Below, one piece after another: positions 41,640 through 50,742 of a stretch of DNA of 64,000 nucleotides. Source of the stretch: Verrucomicrobiota bacterium (GTDB lineage: Bacteria > Verrucomicrobiota > Verrucomicrobiia > Limisphaerales > UBA9464); the NCBI GenBank assembly GCA_017309115.1, contig JAFLEF010000025.1, forward strand, positions 37,569-101,568, given 5' to 3'. The notes beneath the pieces were generated by a model. It ran no database searches, had not been told where the DNA came from, and saw nothing but the letters and a program-made list of their open reading frames with translations. Position numbers and translations under genes: made by a program. Position 1 is the stretch's first letter; the number at the start of each line of letters is the position of its first letter.

Positions 41640-42926
41640 ATGAACTCAAGAATCCTCTCCTTCGTCCTCGCGGCGGCCTGTGTCCTCCTGGCCCGCGCGG
41701 AAATTGACGTGCCCACGGATGGTTCGGATGGCGATCTCATTTTGACGGATACCGGAACCCCGCGGGAGGTGGTGATCGACCTGAGCCTGGCGCCGACGGC
41801 GGCCTGGAACACCCCGCAGACCCAGCCCCACCTGCCGGACGTCGGTGGGGTGGGGGTTTATGACTCGGCCCAATGGGCGGTGGTGTTCAAATACAACACC
41901 GTTCGGATTGAGAAGAACGTCACGGTGCGGTTCAAGAATCACCCCTCACGAGCCCCCGTGGTGTGGTTGGTGAAGGGGAATGTGGAGATTGCGGGGGAGG
42001 TGAACTTGGACGGTGCCTACGGCGACACGGATGGCAGTAGGTTCAACTTATCCGAGCCAGGTCCAGGTGGCTTTCGTGGGGGTGATGGACCCGTTCCAGG
42101 CTCGCCTTGGTCTCCTGGTCTTGGCCCAGGTGGAAGTGCAGGCGCGGATGGCTCTCTACATCTATTCAACCAGTGGATTCAGCGACCCTCGTATGGTTCC
42201 GTGGGTGCGGCGGGTAACTTTGCCGCAGTTCCGGTCTACGGGAATTCTTCGATTATTCCTTTGGTCGGCGGATCGGGTAGTGGGGGGCAGGTTCAAAGGG
42301 CTGGGGGTGGAGGCGGCGCGGGAGGCGGGGCTGTACTAATCGCCGTTAGAGGAGATTTCAACTTGCTCGCTTCTGGTCGACTCCAAGCAAACGGCGGTGG
42401 AGGTCCTGACGGCGAAGGGGGTACTGGAGGAGCCATTCGCGTGATCTGTGGATCCGCTACTGGCTCTGGACTGCTGCAAGCGATCGGAAATAGCGGAGCT
42501 GGAAACGGCCGAATTCGGCTGGAGTACGGCAGATATCAGGCAGCTTTCGCCATCCAGCCTCCGAGTCTTGCTCTGCCGATCGTCGGTTCGATTCGAATAT
42601 GGCCAGATGACCTAGCAGCTACCGCAAAGATTGTTTCGGTGGCGAATGCGCCGGCACCAACTGATCCGCGCGCTGGAATGGAAGTCGGCTTGCCAGCCGA
42701 CATGATACTGACCCCAGGTTTGGCGACCAAAGTTGTTACAATCGAGACGGCCAACCTCCCCACAAACGCTGTCGTAACGCTTCGTGTGGTATCAAGCGGC
42801 GGTGACGTGCGGGTGAACGCCGACTTCCTCTCCACCACGGCTGATCCCACCAAGCTCCTGTGGCAAAAGGAAGTGACCCTCAGCCCGGGTTACCACGCCT
42901 TGCAGGTGGTCGCGGTCAGCCCCTAA
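41640..42926 (+). CDS. Secreted glycine-rich protein, first tandem paralog
   Basis: A 428-residue protein with a signal peptide (NSRILSFVLAAACVLLARAE). The core resembles right-handed beta-helix or adhesin-like surface proteins: repeated short strands with G-x-G turns (VKGNVEIAGEVNLDGAYGD, EPGPGGFRGGDG, GPGGSAGADGS, GGGGGAGGGAVLIAVRG). The C-terminus reads VVTLRVVSSGGDVRVNADF, LLWQKEVTLSPGYHALQVVAVSP. The paralog starting at 42964 shares both ends almost block for block (RFKNHPSRAPVVWLVxG, PGPGGFRGGD, YGNSS(I/L)IPL(V/I)GGSG, PGYHAxQVVAVSP). Bases from about 42020 to 42830 are less GC-rich than both flanks and use more A/T-ending codons. Its role is probably at the cell surface. Confidence 0.7.
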   Translation: MNSRILSFVLAAACVLLARAEIDVPTDGSDGDLILTDTGTPREVVIDLSLAPTAAWNTPQTQPHLPDVGGVGVYDSAQWAVVFKYNTVRIEKNVTVRFKNHPSRAPVVWLVKGNVEIAGEVNLDGAYGDTDGSRFNLSEPGPGGFRGGDGPVPGSPWSPGLGPGGSAGADGSLHLFNQWIQRPSYGSVGAAGNFAAVPVYGNSSIIPLVGGSGSGGQVQRAGGGGGAGGGAVLIAVRGDFNLLASGRLQANGGGGPDGEGGTGGAIRVICGSATGSGLLQAIGNSGAGNGRIRLEYGRYQAAFAIQPPSLALPIVGSIRIWPDDLAATAKIVSVANAPAPTDPRAGMEVGLPADMILTPGLATKVVTIETANLPTNAVVTLRVVSSGGDVRVNADFLSTTADPTKLLWQKEVTLSPGYHALQVVAVSP

Positions 42927-42963
42927 CCCAGATCGCTTGATTCCCCGCACCCACCCTCACGCT

Positions 42964-44253
42964 ATGAACCAAAGACTCTTCTTCCTCTCTGCCTCCGCGT
43001 TGCTCCTGTTGCCGGCTCACGCTCTGGATATCGACTACCGTAACAAAGGTGCCGATGGCGTGTTCGCGCCCACGGGTGAGTCAGTGGTGGTGGACCTCTC
43101 GCTCGCGAGCCCGGGCTCCTGGGATGGCGCGACGCCGGAGCATGATCACGGAATCTACGACGCGGAGAAGTGGGCCGTGGTGTTCAAGTTTTCGTCGGTG
43201 AACATTCCCGCCGGCACCACCGTGACCTTCAAGAATCATCCCAGTCGGGCTCCGGTGGTGTGGTTGGTGGACGGGGACGCCACGATTGAGGGCCGCGTTG
43301 ATCTGAGTGGCGCGAGGGGAGACGGCGATCCTAATCGGCTGGCCCTCTCCGAGCCTGGGCCGGGAGGATTTCGGGGTGGCGACTATCAAATCATCGGCAC
43401 CGGAAGCGTGAGTGGACTTGGGCCAGGTGGAGCCTACGGCAATCCAGGAGCCGGTACCGGTCCCGGTAATCAGGGAGCCTCTTTTGGGACCGCGGGATCG
43501 TTGGGGTGGGGCGCAACCATTACGGTTCCCACCTATGGCAACAGTTCCCTCATCCCGCTGATCGGCGGTTCGGGAATCGGTCCCGATGGGAATGCGCCCT
43601 ACTTCGGCGGAGGCGCTGGGGGAGGTGCCATTCTTCTGGCGGCCTCCGGACGAATACATCTGGGCGCCGCCGGCGCGATTCAGGCGAACGGGACTCCTGG
43701 ACCGGTGGGTGCGGCGGGTGGCGGCACGGGCGGCGGCATCCGTCTCGTCTGTGAAAGCCTGACCGGCCTGGGCTCCATTGAAGCCCTTTCGAAGACCTAT
43801 TCCGGCAATGGACGAATCCGACTGGAGACGCGCGACTTTCCGGGAACGGTCGTCGCGCAGCCGTTCACCGTGGCGGTGCCGCCCCGGAATCCGGTGCAGC
43901 TGTGGCCGGAAACCAACGCGCCCACGGCGCGGGTTGTTTCCGTCGCCGGGGTGGAGCCTCCGCCCGATCCGCGCGCGGAGATCTCCTTCGGCCTCGTGGG
44001 TGGAACTCGAAACTCGGACATCCCACTTCCCGCTTCGAGCGTTTCGAATCTCGTGACGATCGAGACTCTGAACCTTCCGTCCACGGCGACGGTGACCTTC
44101 CGGGTCGTTTCCATCCCCAGCGGTGGGGATCTGCGAGTGAAAGCCGAGTTGGCTTCCGTTGACCCCCAGAATCCCAGCCGGCTGCTGTGGACCAACACCG
44201 TGGTCATGCCTCCGGGTTATCACGCCGTGCAGGTGGTCGCCGTCAGTCCATGA
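42964..44253 (+). CDS. Secreted glycine-rich protein, second tandem paralog
   Basis: A 429-residue paralog of the preceding gene, 37 bp downstream, with a signal peptide (RLFFLSASALLLLPAHALD). Domain order: N-terminal beta region (VVVDLSLASPGSWDGATPEHDHGIYDAEKWAVVFKFSSVNIPAGTTVTFKNHPSRAPVVWLVDGDATIEGRVDLSG), glycine-rich turns (EPGPGGFRGGDY, GLGPGGAYGNPGAGTGPG, FGGGAGGGAILLAASGRIHLGAAGAI), then C-terminal strands ending LLWTNTVVMPPGYHAVQVVAVSP. No catalytic motif is visible. Uniformly high GC, unlike its paralog. Adjacent to the giant secreted protein; the three may be surface or extracellular matrix components, but this is inferred from export and neighbours only. Confidence 0.7.
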   Translation: MNQRLFFLSASALLLLPAHALDIDYRNKGADGVFAPTGESVVVDLSLASPGSWDGATPEHDHGIYDAEKWAVVFKFSSVNIPAGTTVTFKNHPSRAPVVWLVDGDATIEGRVDLSGARGDGDPNRLALSEPGPGGFRGGDYQIIGTGSVSGLGPGGAYGNPGAGTGPGNQGASFGTAGSLGWGATITVPTYGNSSLIPLIGGSGIGPDGNAPYFGGGAGGGAILLAASGRIHLGAAGAIQANGTPGPVGAAGGGTGGGIRLVCESLTGLGSIEALSKTYSGNGRIRLETRDFPGTVVAQPFTVAVPPRNPVQLWPETNAPTARVVSVAGVEPPPDPRAEISFGLVGGTRNSDIPLPASSVSNLVTIETLNLPSTATVTFRVVSIPSGGDLRVKAELASVDPQNPSRLLWTNTVVMPPGYHAVQVVAVSP

Positions 44254-44412
44254 GCTGCACCCGTTTTATGCTGTCCGAGGCCCAGGCGTGTTTCCCCGAA
44301 CGGGATTGCGCGCCTGAGCGATAGTTCCGCTGCGCGGCGCGACCACACTCCAAACGCTTCGCGCGCAATTCATCCCCCTTCGTCCACGACCCGATCTCAG
44401 TCTCTGTTTCCC

Positions 44413-47400
44413 ATGAATCTCTCCCTCTCCAGCCGGACTCTCTGCGCCCTGGGGCGTTGCCTGCTTGTTGCGTTCGCTGCTCTGAGTGGCTCCGCGCAAG
44501 ATCTGCGCGTGACGGATCCCCAACTCTCGGCCGATGGGATCGTGACGTTGTCGCACGCGGCTTCGACCAATGCGTACTACATCCTCTATCGCGGAGAGAC
44601 CTTGGGTTCCATCGCGGTTCCGCGGGATCTGCAACCCGGTCTGCTTCCCATCGGGGTGCTGACGGACCGTCCGCCGCGGCCCGAGACCGCCTTCTATCGC
44701 GTTCGGGAAGTGCCCCTCGAGCAACCGCTCGACAGCGATGGCGATGGGCTGAACGATGCCTACGAGTTGAGTTTTGGCAGTCTCTTCAACGCGCTGGATC
44801 CGGCGGATGGTTACGCTGATCCGGATGGGGACGGGTACACCAATGCTGAAGAAGTCCGTCTGGGGTTGAATCCGTTTGTGGCCGATCCGCCCCGACTCAC
44901 GGTGGTGAGCACCTCGCCGGACCCTGGGGAAACGGGAGTTTCCGTGACGCGCGAAACGATCCTGCGCTTCAGCCGACCCTTGGCGGAGGGGACCCAACTG
45001 AACTCCACGCATCTGCGGGCGACCGCCGCGGGACGTTCGCTTTTGGCCCGCGTCGAGCTGAGTTCGGATCGGCGCACGGCAACGCTGTTCTATCTGGAGA
45101 ATCTGCCGGCCAGCACCCGCGTCCGCGTCACGCTGGAGGCCTCCAATCTTCGCGACACCGCCGGCCAACCGGTGGATGCCGACGGCGACGGCCAGGCTGG
45201 TGGCACCCTCGCGCTGGACTTTGAGACGCTGACCATTACTCCCGTGGCGCGGACGGCGATTAAGGGTCGGGTGTTTGCCTCGGAGTTGGTCGGGCCGGGT
45301 TCGGTCAATCAGCCGCTCGAGGGCGTGACGATCTCGGTGGATGGTGCCGAGGAAACCGTTCGCGCGGTGACGGACGCGGATGGGAACTTCACCCTGAACA
45401 ACTGCCCGGCCGGACGCTTCTTCGTTCACATCGATGGCCGCACCGCCGTCGGCAGTCAGTGGCCGGACGGGGCCTATTATCCGTACGTGGGCAAAGCCTG
45501 GGACGCGCTTGCCGGACGCGCTGACAATCTTGCGGGAGACGAGCCGCCCGCGGAACGCACGGGTAACATCTATCTGCCGCGAATCGCCGTCGGTTCCCTC
45601 CAACCGGTCAGCGCCACGGAGGAGACAGTGGTGACCTTCCCGGCATCGGTTCTGGCGACGCATCCCGAGTTGGCCGGCGTGCAACTGCGGGTGCCGGCCA
45701 ATGCGCTTTTCGCCGACAACGGGGCGCGGGGTGGTCGGGTGGGCATTGCGCCGGTTCCACCGGATCGTTTGCCCTCGCCACTTCCGGGTGGGTTGGAGTT
45801 CCCGTTGGTCATCACCGTGCAGACGGATGGGCCGAGTAACTTTGACCGTCCGGTCCCGGTGCTCTTTCCCAACCTGCCGGATCCAACGTCGGGCCGGTTG
45901 TTGCAACCGGGCGAGAAGTCCGCCTTGTGGAGTTTCAACCACGATACGGGAAACTGGGAGATTCAGGGGTCCATGACGGTGACTCTCGATGGGAAGTATG
46001 TGGGGACGGATGCTGGTGTCGGGATACGACAACCAGGCTGGCATGGGACTCGGCCGGGCTCGTTGCAGCGCGTACCGAGAGTCAGAATCCCCCAGCGTCC
46101 CCCCAACACGCCGCGTCCGCCTCGAACAGGGGGAGGCACGGGCTCGGGGGCGGGCGGTGGGTTGGACTGCGACGTGGTGGCCACGGGTCCGTTCCAAGAC
46201 CCGGCGCTGGGCGGATCTGGCGCGGAGATTCCGGTGAACTTCCAGAACTTCCCGGAAACGTTTGCCACCCCGGACGACCGCTTCCGGGTCACCCTTGAGA
46301 GCACCGATGGAGTCAATTCGTTCGTGCAGATTCGAGATCGGGACGGTCGTCCGGTTGGTCCTCGTCAAACGCTCCCGGGAGTTAATCCGCCGAACCAAGT
46401 GACCTGGGAGTATGCCCCGGACGGGAACAGTTTGATGGCTCACTACGTCACCGAAGAATTGGGAGGCAATTCCTATCGCAACGTGGTCGGGTTCAGCCTC
46501 AGCGGAGATCGAGCCGGAGATCGGGTGACCAATAGTCGGGTCGTTTCCAACGAGAATCCCCCGCTCATTCAGTACAGTCCCAACGGGAAATACCTTCTCT
46601 ATGGAGGCTATGATTCCAGCGGAAACATGCTGTTCAACGTCGCAGATTCCCAGACCGGAGATCTGGTGACCACGATCCGCCAGGGCAATACGAGTGCCGG
46701 AGAGAATGTCGTGATTGGGTTTAGTCCAGACCCGGCGGATCGCACTCTGATCATTGCCCAAAACACGGGGGCACCCGGCAACACGCGAACGGACTGGGAA
46801 GCTGTTAACTTGGAGAATGGCCGGCGGCTCACCGGGAGCATCAGCAGTCAGCCCGTTCGTCCGGGCGATTTCCGGTTTAGTCCGGCGGGCGACACGTTGT
46901 CCGTGTACCGGAACGGACCGGGAGGACCGGAAGCTTCTCTGTACTCGGTGAGCAACATGCGGCTTTTGGGTTCCGGCGTTAGTACCGGTGAGCCGTCCGT
47001 GTCGGCCCGCTCCGATGGTTACTACATCGGCAACACCAGAATCTCGGAGAACGTGGCGGCGCGGAATTGTGGGCAAGTGGGAGCAACGGGTCGTCTCCAG
47101 AGGCAAACGGCTGAACTCGAAGCGGAGCCGGAGTGGGTGGCCTCCTTGGGATCGCACCACTACCTGGTTTTTGACCGTGAGACTGGCGCCACCGTTCTGC
47201 GCGGAGAGTTCGAAGGCGGGGATCCTTCGCCCTTGAACCTGATTCTCGCTCCCAACCGTTTGTATCGAATCCTCATCGCCCGTCCCGAAACGGATGAGAG
47301 TGGTTCTCAACTCTTCCTTTCAGGGGCTAACGGTGCCGATGTCGCGTTGCCCCCCGTGGACTTGGAAGGTCCGGGAGATGATCTCGATGGGGATGCTCTC

Positions 47401-49272
47401 TCCGACCTTGTGGAGAATGTGCTGGGGACCAATCCCGCCCATCCCGACTCCGACTCCGACGGTATTCCCGACGGCGTCGAAGTCCGCAATGGCACCAATC
47501 CCCTCGACGATAGGCCGGTGGCGACGGGTGTGATTGCGTCGCAACCGTTGCCGGCCCAGGCGCTCGACATCTGTGCCTTTGATAACCGGGCGATCGTCGC
47601 CCTGGGTGAGGCCGGCGTGGGCGTGCTCAATGTTTTCAACGGCCTGGCGCCCACGCTGGTTGCGCAGGTGGAGACGCCGGGCAGTGCCCACCAAGTCGCT
47701 TGCGCCGGCAACCTCGTGGCCGTGGCCGACGGTGCGGCGGGCGTAGCTCTGGTGGACATCACCACTCCGGCCCAAGCGGTCCTGGTGCGGCAGATTCCCG
47801 TGAATCCGCTCGGCGGCGGAGAGACCCGATCCGTGGCGACGGCGGCGGATCTGGTCTTCGCCGGACAAAGCAGTGGCTTCGTCGCGGTGATTGAGGCGGC
47901 GACGGGAGTCGTCATTCAGCGGATGGAACTCGGCGGTTCCGTTGAGAGTCTGGCCATCGAGGGAGTGACCCTCTACGCCGTTGCTGGGGGCAGACTTTGG
48001 GTGTTGCCCTTTGGCACCGGTGTTCTCGACAAACGTGGCTCGGTCGAGGCGGCTGGCGGACGCCTCTTCGTCGGGAATGCCCGAGCCTACGTCACGATTG
48101 GTCGGGTGGCTGGCAACGGCGGCAGTGGATTTCGCGTGTTTGACGTCAGCAATCCAGACTCTCCGGTGGCGTTGGGTCAGGAGATCACGACCCAGAGCAA
48201 CTGGAAACAGGTCGTGCCCACTGGCTCGGGCTACGGCCTGGGAGTGGTCGGGATCAACCCCTCCGAGAACCCCGAGGACGACGTGTACCTCTACGATCTG
48301 CGCAATGGGGCCAACACCTTCGTGACGCGACTGGAAACGCCGGGCGTGGCCAAGGCGGCGTCACTGTTCAACGGACTGGGCTACGTGGCCGATGGTGAAG
48401 CCGGCCTGCAAGTGGTGAACTATGTGGCCTATGACTCAAGAAAGCAGGCGCCCACGGGACAACTGGTGCTCTCCGCCACGAACACGGCCACGGCCGGCGG
48501 CTATGTGGTCGTGCGCGCGGAAGTGGAAGATGACGTGCAGGTGCGGAACGTGGAGTTCCTGCTCAACGGGGAGTTTCTGGTCACGGATGGCAACTTCCCC
48601 TTCGAGCTGGTTTATCGGGTCCCGACGAATCAGATCGGGGCCTCACTGACCTTCTCCGCCCGGGTCTTCGATACCGGCGGCAACACCGTCGCCCTGACGA
48701 ATGCGCCGGCCCTGACTGTGGTTCCGGACGAGGAATCACCCGTGGTTCGGATCGAGTCCCCGAGTTCCAATGCGCGATTTTTCGTGGGCGACGATGTGCC
48801 GGTGACGGTGACTGCCCGGGACAACACGGGAGTGGCGACGGTGATGGTTCGGGTGGACGGCCGGCCCGCTCGAACGCTGCGGTTGACCGGCATTGACTAT
48901 CTGCTGCTGGATGCGCTGCCCAGTGGCACCCACACGATTCAGGCGGTGGCCGTCGACCATTCGGGCCGGGAAGGTGTTTCCGAAGTGGTCACGTTTGCCG
49001 TTTGGCGACAGGCCATCAGCCGGGAGTACAGCGTCTTCAACTTTGGAGTGGAGGAGAAGCCGCAGGCCATTTCCCGCGAGTACTCGGTGTTCAACTTTGG
49101 GGTCGAAGACAAACCGTCGGCGATCAGCCGGGAATACAGTGTTTTTAATTTCGGAGTGGAGGACCAGCCGTCGGCCATCAGTCGAGAATACTCGGTCTTC
49201 AATTTTGGTGTGGAAGACCGGCCGCAAGCCATCTCGCGGGAATACAGCGTGGAGAATCAGTCCACGGAGTAA
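44413..49272 (+). CDS. Giant secreted multidomain surface protein with C-terminal SREYSVFNFG repeats
   Basis: A 1619-residue exported protein; the signal peptide is at about 12-31. Visible in order: a Ca2+-type thrombospondin-3-like stretch (DSDGDGLNDAYELSFG...DPDGDGYTNAEEVRLG, near 100-155); an Ig-like Big_5 domain (about 160-270); a CnaB/carboxypeptidase-regulatory-like segment (GRVFASELVGPGSVNQPLEGVTISVDGAEE, about 280-345); a WD-like region with PNGKYLLYGGYDSSG and similar turns (about 690-860); another Ca2+-type stretch (DLDGDALSDLVENVLG..DSDSDGIPDGVEVRNGTNP, about 990-1035); LVIVD/propeller-like repeats (about 1050-1340); an Ig-like domain (about 1370-1520); and five C-terminal copies of an 18-residue repeat (1533-1619). 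No enzyme domain. Probably surface-anchored or released matrix protein; the tail may mediate attachment. Confidence 0.85.
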   Translation: MNLSLSSRTLCALGRCLLVAFAALSGSAQDLRVTDPQLSADGIVTLSHAASTNAYYILYRGETLGSIAVPRDLQPGLLPIGVLTDRPPRPETAFYRVREVPLEQPLDSDGDGLNDAYELSFGSLFNALDPADGYADPDGDGYTNAEEVRLGLNPFVADPPRLTVVSTSPDPGETGVSVTRETILRFSRPLAEGTQLNSTHLRATAAGRSLLARVELSSDRRTATLFYLENLPASTRVRVTLEASNLRDTAGQPVDADGDGQAGGTLALDFETLTITPVARTAIKGRVFASELVGPGSVNQPLEGVTISVDGAEETVRAVTDADGNFTLNNCPAGRFFVHIDGRTAVGSQWPDGAYYPYVGKAWDALAGRADNLAGDEPPAERTGNIYLPRIAVGSLQPVSATEETVVTFPASVLATHPELAGVQLRVPANALFADNGARGGRVGIAPVPPDRLPSPLPGGLEFPLVITVQTDGPSNFDRPVPVLFPNLPDPTSGRLLQPGEKSALWSFNHDTGNWEIQGSMTVTLDGKYVGTDAGVGIRQPGWHGTRPGSLQRVPRVRIPQRPPNTPRPPRTGGGTGSGAGGGLDCDVVATGPFQDPALGGSGAEIPVNFQNFPETFATPDDRFRVTLESTDGVNSFVQIRDRDGRPVGPRQTLPGVNPPNQVTWEYAPDGNSLMAHYVTEELGGNSYRNVVGFSLSGDRAGDRVTNSRVVSNENPPLIQYSPNGKYLLYGGYDSSGNMLFNVADSQTGDLVTTIRQGNTSAGENVVIGFSPDPADRTLIIAQNTGAPGNTRTDWEAVNLENGRRLTGSISSQPVRPGDFRFSPAGDTLSVYRNGPGGPEASLYSVSNMRLLGSGVSTGEPSVSARSDGYYIGNTRISENVAARNCGQVGATGRLQRQTAELEAEPEWVASLGSHHYLVFDRETGATVLRGEFEGGDPSPLNLILAPNRLYRILIARPETDESGSQLFLSGANGADVALPPVDLEGPGDDLDGDALSDLVENVLGTNPAHPDSDSDGIPDGVEVRNGTNPLDDRPVATGVIASQPLPAQALDICAFDNRAIVALGEAGVGVLNVFNGLAPTLVAQVETPGSAHQVACAGNLVAVADGAAGVALVDITTPAQAVLVRQIPVNPLGGGETRSVATAADLVFAGQSSGFVAVIEAATGVVIQRMELGGSVESLAIEGVTLYAVAGGRLWVLPFGTGVLDKRGSVEAAGGRLFVGNARAYVTIGRVAGNGGSGFRVFDVSNPDSPVALGQEITTQSNWKQVVPTGSGYGLGVVGINPSENPEDDVYLYDLRNGANTFVTRLETPGVAKAASLFNGLGYVADGEAGLQVVNYVAYDSRKQAPTGQLVLSATNTATAGGYVVVRAEVEDDVQVRNVEFLLNGEFLVTDGNFPFELVYRVPTNQIGASLTFSARVFDTGGNTVALTNAPALTVVPDEESPVVRIESPSSNARFFVGDDVPVTVTARDNTGVATVMVRVDGRPARTLRLTGIDYLLLDALPSGTHTIQAVAVDHSGREGVSEVVTFAVWRQAISREYSVFNFGVEEKPQAISREYSVFNFGVEDKPSAISREYSVFNFGVEDQPSAISREYSVFNFGVEDRPQAISREYSVENQSTE
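49009..49269 (+). repeat. Tandem 54-bp repeat coding for 18-residue units
   Basis: Four full units and one partial unit encode (Q/S)AISREYSVFNFGVE(E/D)xP. Codons differ between units at many third positions (AGC/AGT/TCC/TCG for Ser, TTT/TTC for Phe), so protein sequence rather than DNA identity is being kept. Confidence 0.9.
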
Positions 49273-49315
49273 GGCCCGAATTGACCGTCAGCTGGTTCAA
49301 GGAGCGGGGAGGTTT

Positions 49316-49458
49316 GTCCGCAGATTAACGAAGATTGGCGCAGGTTTTTTGGATACAAGGAGGGGACCGAAGACATCCGCGCCTCGAAGTCACCTCGCCG
49401 CTTCGGACCGCACCCGTCCCACCCGAAATCTGCGAAAATCTTTGTTCAATCTGCGGTT
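49316..49458. repeat. 143-bp inverted-repeat element, third copy
   Basis: The left arm is GTCCGCAGATTAACGAAG, then GGCGCAGG and a T run. The right arm is AAATCTGCG, then TTCAATCTGCGGTTAA. Same design as 28445-28589. It fills the gap between two convergent genes. Confidence 0.7.
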
Positions 49459-49497
49459 AAATTGCTTCGGGCTGGATTCGCCGGCTCACGGTCGGGG

Positions 49498-49923
49498 CTA
49501 AAGTTTCAGCGCGCGCCGGAAGCGGAGGGCGAGGGTCTGCCCCAGGCCCAGGCCGATCAGGTCGGCCACCCAGTCGCCGAAGTCGCAGGTCCGATGGGGC
49601 AGGAAGGCTTGGGCCAGTTCCTCCAAGGTCAGCAGAACCAGCAGGATGAACGTGGTTCGGGTGAGCCACCGGGGCAGCCGGGGATGGGTGCCCGGAAAGG
49701 TGAGGTTGGTGAGCAGGGACAGGAGCCCCACCAGGCCGACATGGCCCAACTTGTCGCCGGCAGGAATGGACTTCAGGAACGCCCACCACCGATCGCCTTC
49801 GCCGCGATTGGCGATGAGAATGATTCCGAGAAAGACGACGATGAATCCGAGGGTGAGCGTCGGCAGCAGCCAACGAAGAACGCGGTGGGTCAACGCCGGG
49901 GAGCTTGAGCCGGGATCGGTCAC
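49498..49923 (-). CDS. VanZ-like membrane protein
   Basis: A 141-residue protein with four hydrophobic segments: VLRWLLPTLTLGFIVVFLGIILIA, LGHVGLVGLLSLLTNLTF, FILLVLLTLEELAQAFLP, then DWVADLIGLGLGQTLAL. The DKLGHVGLVGLLSLLTN and EELAQAFLPHRTCDFGDWVADLIGLGLG pattern is the VanZ-like family: K-x-x-H near segment 2, then E-x-x-Q, then D-x-x-A-N/D-x-x-G. Family members occur in glycopeptide resistance clusters, but most, including this one, have no known role. No ATG exists in frame; GTG 49923 is chosen because GAGAG precedes it and the upstream reading is unlike protein. It is divergent from the DUF2975 gene. Confidence 0.8.
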   Translation of the reverse strand: MTDPGSSSPALTHRVLRWLLPTLTLGFIVVFLGIILIANRGEGDRWWAFLKSIPAGDKLGHVGLVGLLSLLTNLTFPGTHPRLPRWLTRTTFILLVLLTLEELAQAFLPHRTCDFGDWVADLIGLGLGQTLALRFRRALKL

Positions 49924-49990
49924 GTCTCTCGGAGTGTGCCGACGATCGAATGTTCGATCACCACGGAAGCGAAGCGAAAACACGGCAACA

Positions 49991-50013
49991 GATTTATTGA
50001 CTAACGATAAATC
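49991..50013 (+). promoter_or_regulatory. Palindromic operator candidate before the DUF2975-XRE pair
   Basis: A perfect 7-bp inverted repeat, GATTTAT-N9-ATAAATC. The spacer contains TTGACT overlapping the left arm (49996-50001), a possible -35. The AT-rich island stands out from the GC-rich surroundings, 42 bp before the DUF2975 ATG. Confidence 0.55.
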
Positions 50014-50054
50014 AAGCGGCAGCGTTTTTGACGAAGACGGCAACCGATTGAACC

Positions 50055-50528
50055 ATGAAAAGAAGCTCTACCTTGTTCCTTCAGGCGGTCGTGGTGTTGG
50101 TGGGTTTTGGGGTGCTCGCCTTCCTGCTTTGGGAACCCCATGTGGAAGGGCGAAACGCGAAGGCCACATTGTTTCAGATCTACTTCCAGGATCCGTTCCT
50201 GGCGTACGCGTACACCGCTTCCCTGGCGTTTTTTCTAGGGCTTTATCAGGCGTTCAAAGTCCTGGGCTATGTCCGACAGGACCAGGCTTTCTCCGAGGCC
50301 ACCGTCTGGGCGTTGCGGACGCTCAAGTATTGTGCCGTCGCCCTGATCGGGTTTGCCGCCGGAGGAGTGCTCTTCATGATCGTTGTGGGTGAGGCGGAAC
50401 CACCGGGATTCGTTATGGGATTCCTCGTCGCCTTCGCCTCGTTGGTCGTTGCCACTGGGGCGGCCATGTTGGAGCGGGTTCTGCAGAATGCCACGGACCT
50501 CAAATCTGAGAACGACCTGACGGTTTAA
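50055..50528 (+). CDS. DUF2975 family membrane protein
   Basis: A 157-residue protein with four predicted membrane segments: FLQAVVVLVGFGVLAFLLW, FLAYAYTASLAFFLGLYQAFKVL, LKYCAVALIGFAAGGVLFMIVV and GFVMGFLVAFASLVVATGAAMLERVL. The order and the Y-x-x-x-F-x-L-G-x-Y-Q turn fit DUF2975, a family nearly always followed by a small XRE regulator, as here (10-bp gap). No enzymatic motif. These pairs are thought to sense an envelope or membrane signal, but the function is unproved. The palindrome at 49991 lies upstream. ATG 50055 is the only early start. Confidence 0.82.
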   Translation: MKRSSTLFLQAVVVLVGFGVLAFLLWEPHVEGRNAKATLFQIYFQDPFLAYAYTASLAFFLGLYQAFKVLGYVRQDQAFSEATVWALRTLKYCAVALIGFAAGGVLFMIVVGEAEPPGFVMGFLVAFASLVVATGAAMLERVLQNATDLKSENDLTV

Positions 50529-50538
50529 CACGGGGCGC

Positions 50539-50742
50539 ATGGCAATCATCATCAATGTCGATGTCATGTTGGCGAAGCGGAAGATGAGCGTCACCGAGCT
50601 CGCCCGAAGGGTCGGGATCACGATGGCCAACATTTCCATTCTGAAGAACGGCAAGGCGCGCGCGATTCGGTTCTCCACCTTGGAAGCGATTTGCGAGGCG
50701 CTGGACTGTCAGCCTGGGGATATCTTGGAATATCGAAAGTAG
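50539..50742 (+). CDS. Small XRE-family helix-turn-helix regulator (YozG-like)
   Basis: A 67-residue DNA-binding protein that is essentially one HTH_3/XRE domain: VDVMLAKRKMSVTELARRVGITMANISILKNGKARAIRFSTLEAICEALDCQPGDILEYRK. Helices 2 and 3 are SVTELARRVG and TMANISILKNGK. The ending L-x-x-I-C-x-A-L-x-C-Q-P-G-D-I-L is the YozG signature. It should bind its own operon's palindrome (candidate at 49991) as a dimer. It lies 10 bp after the DUF2975 gene, and the two families co-occur so often that a membrane-signal/repressor unit is likely. Confidence 0.92.
   Translation: MAIIINVDVMLAKRKMSVTELARRVGITMANISILKNGKARAIRFSTLEAICEALDCQPGDILEYRK

Noticed and set aside
44266-47310. 1014-codon open frame on the minus strand
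   Set aside because: Antisense to the giant secreted protein. It has no domain motifs, is rich in R/G/H as expected from the complement of a GC-rich gene, and lacks a plausible start context.
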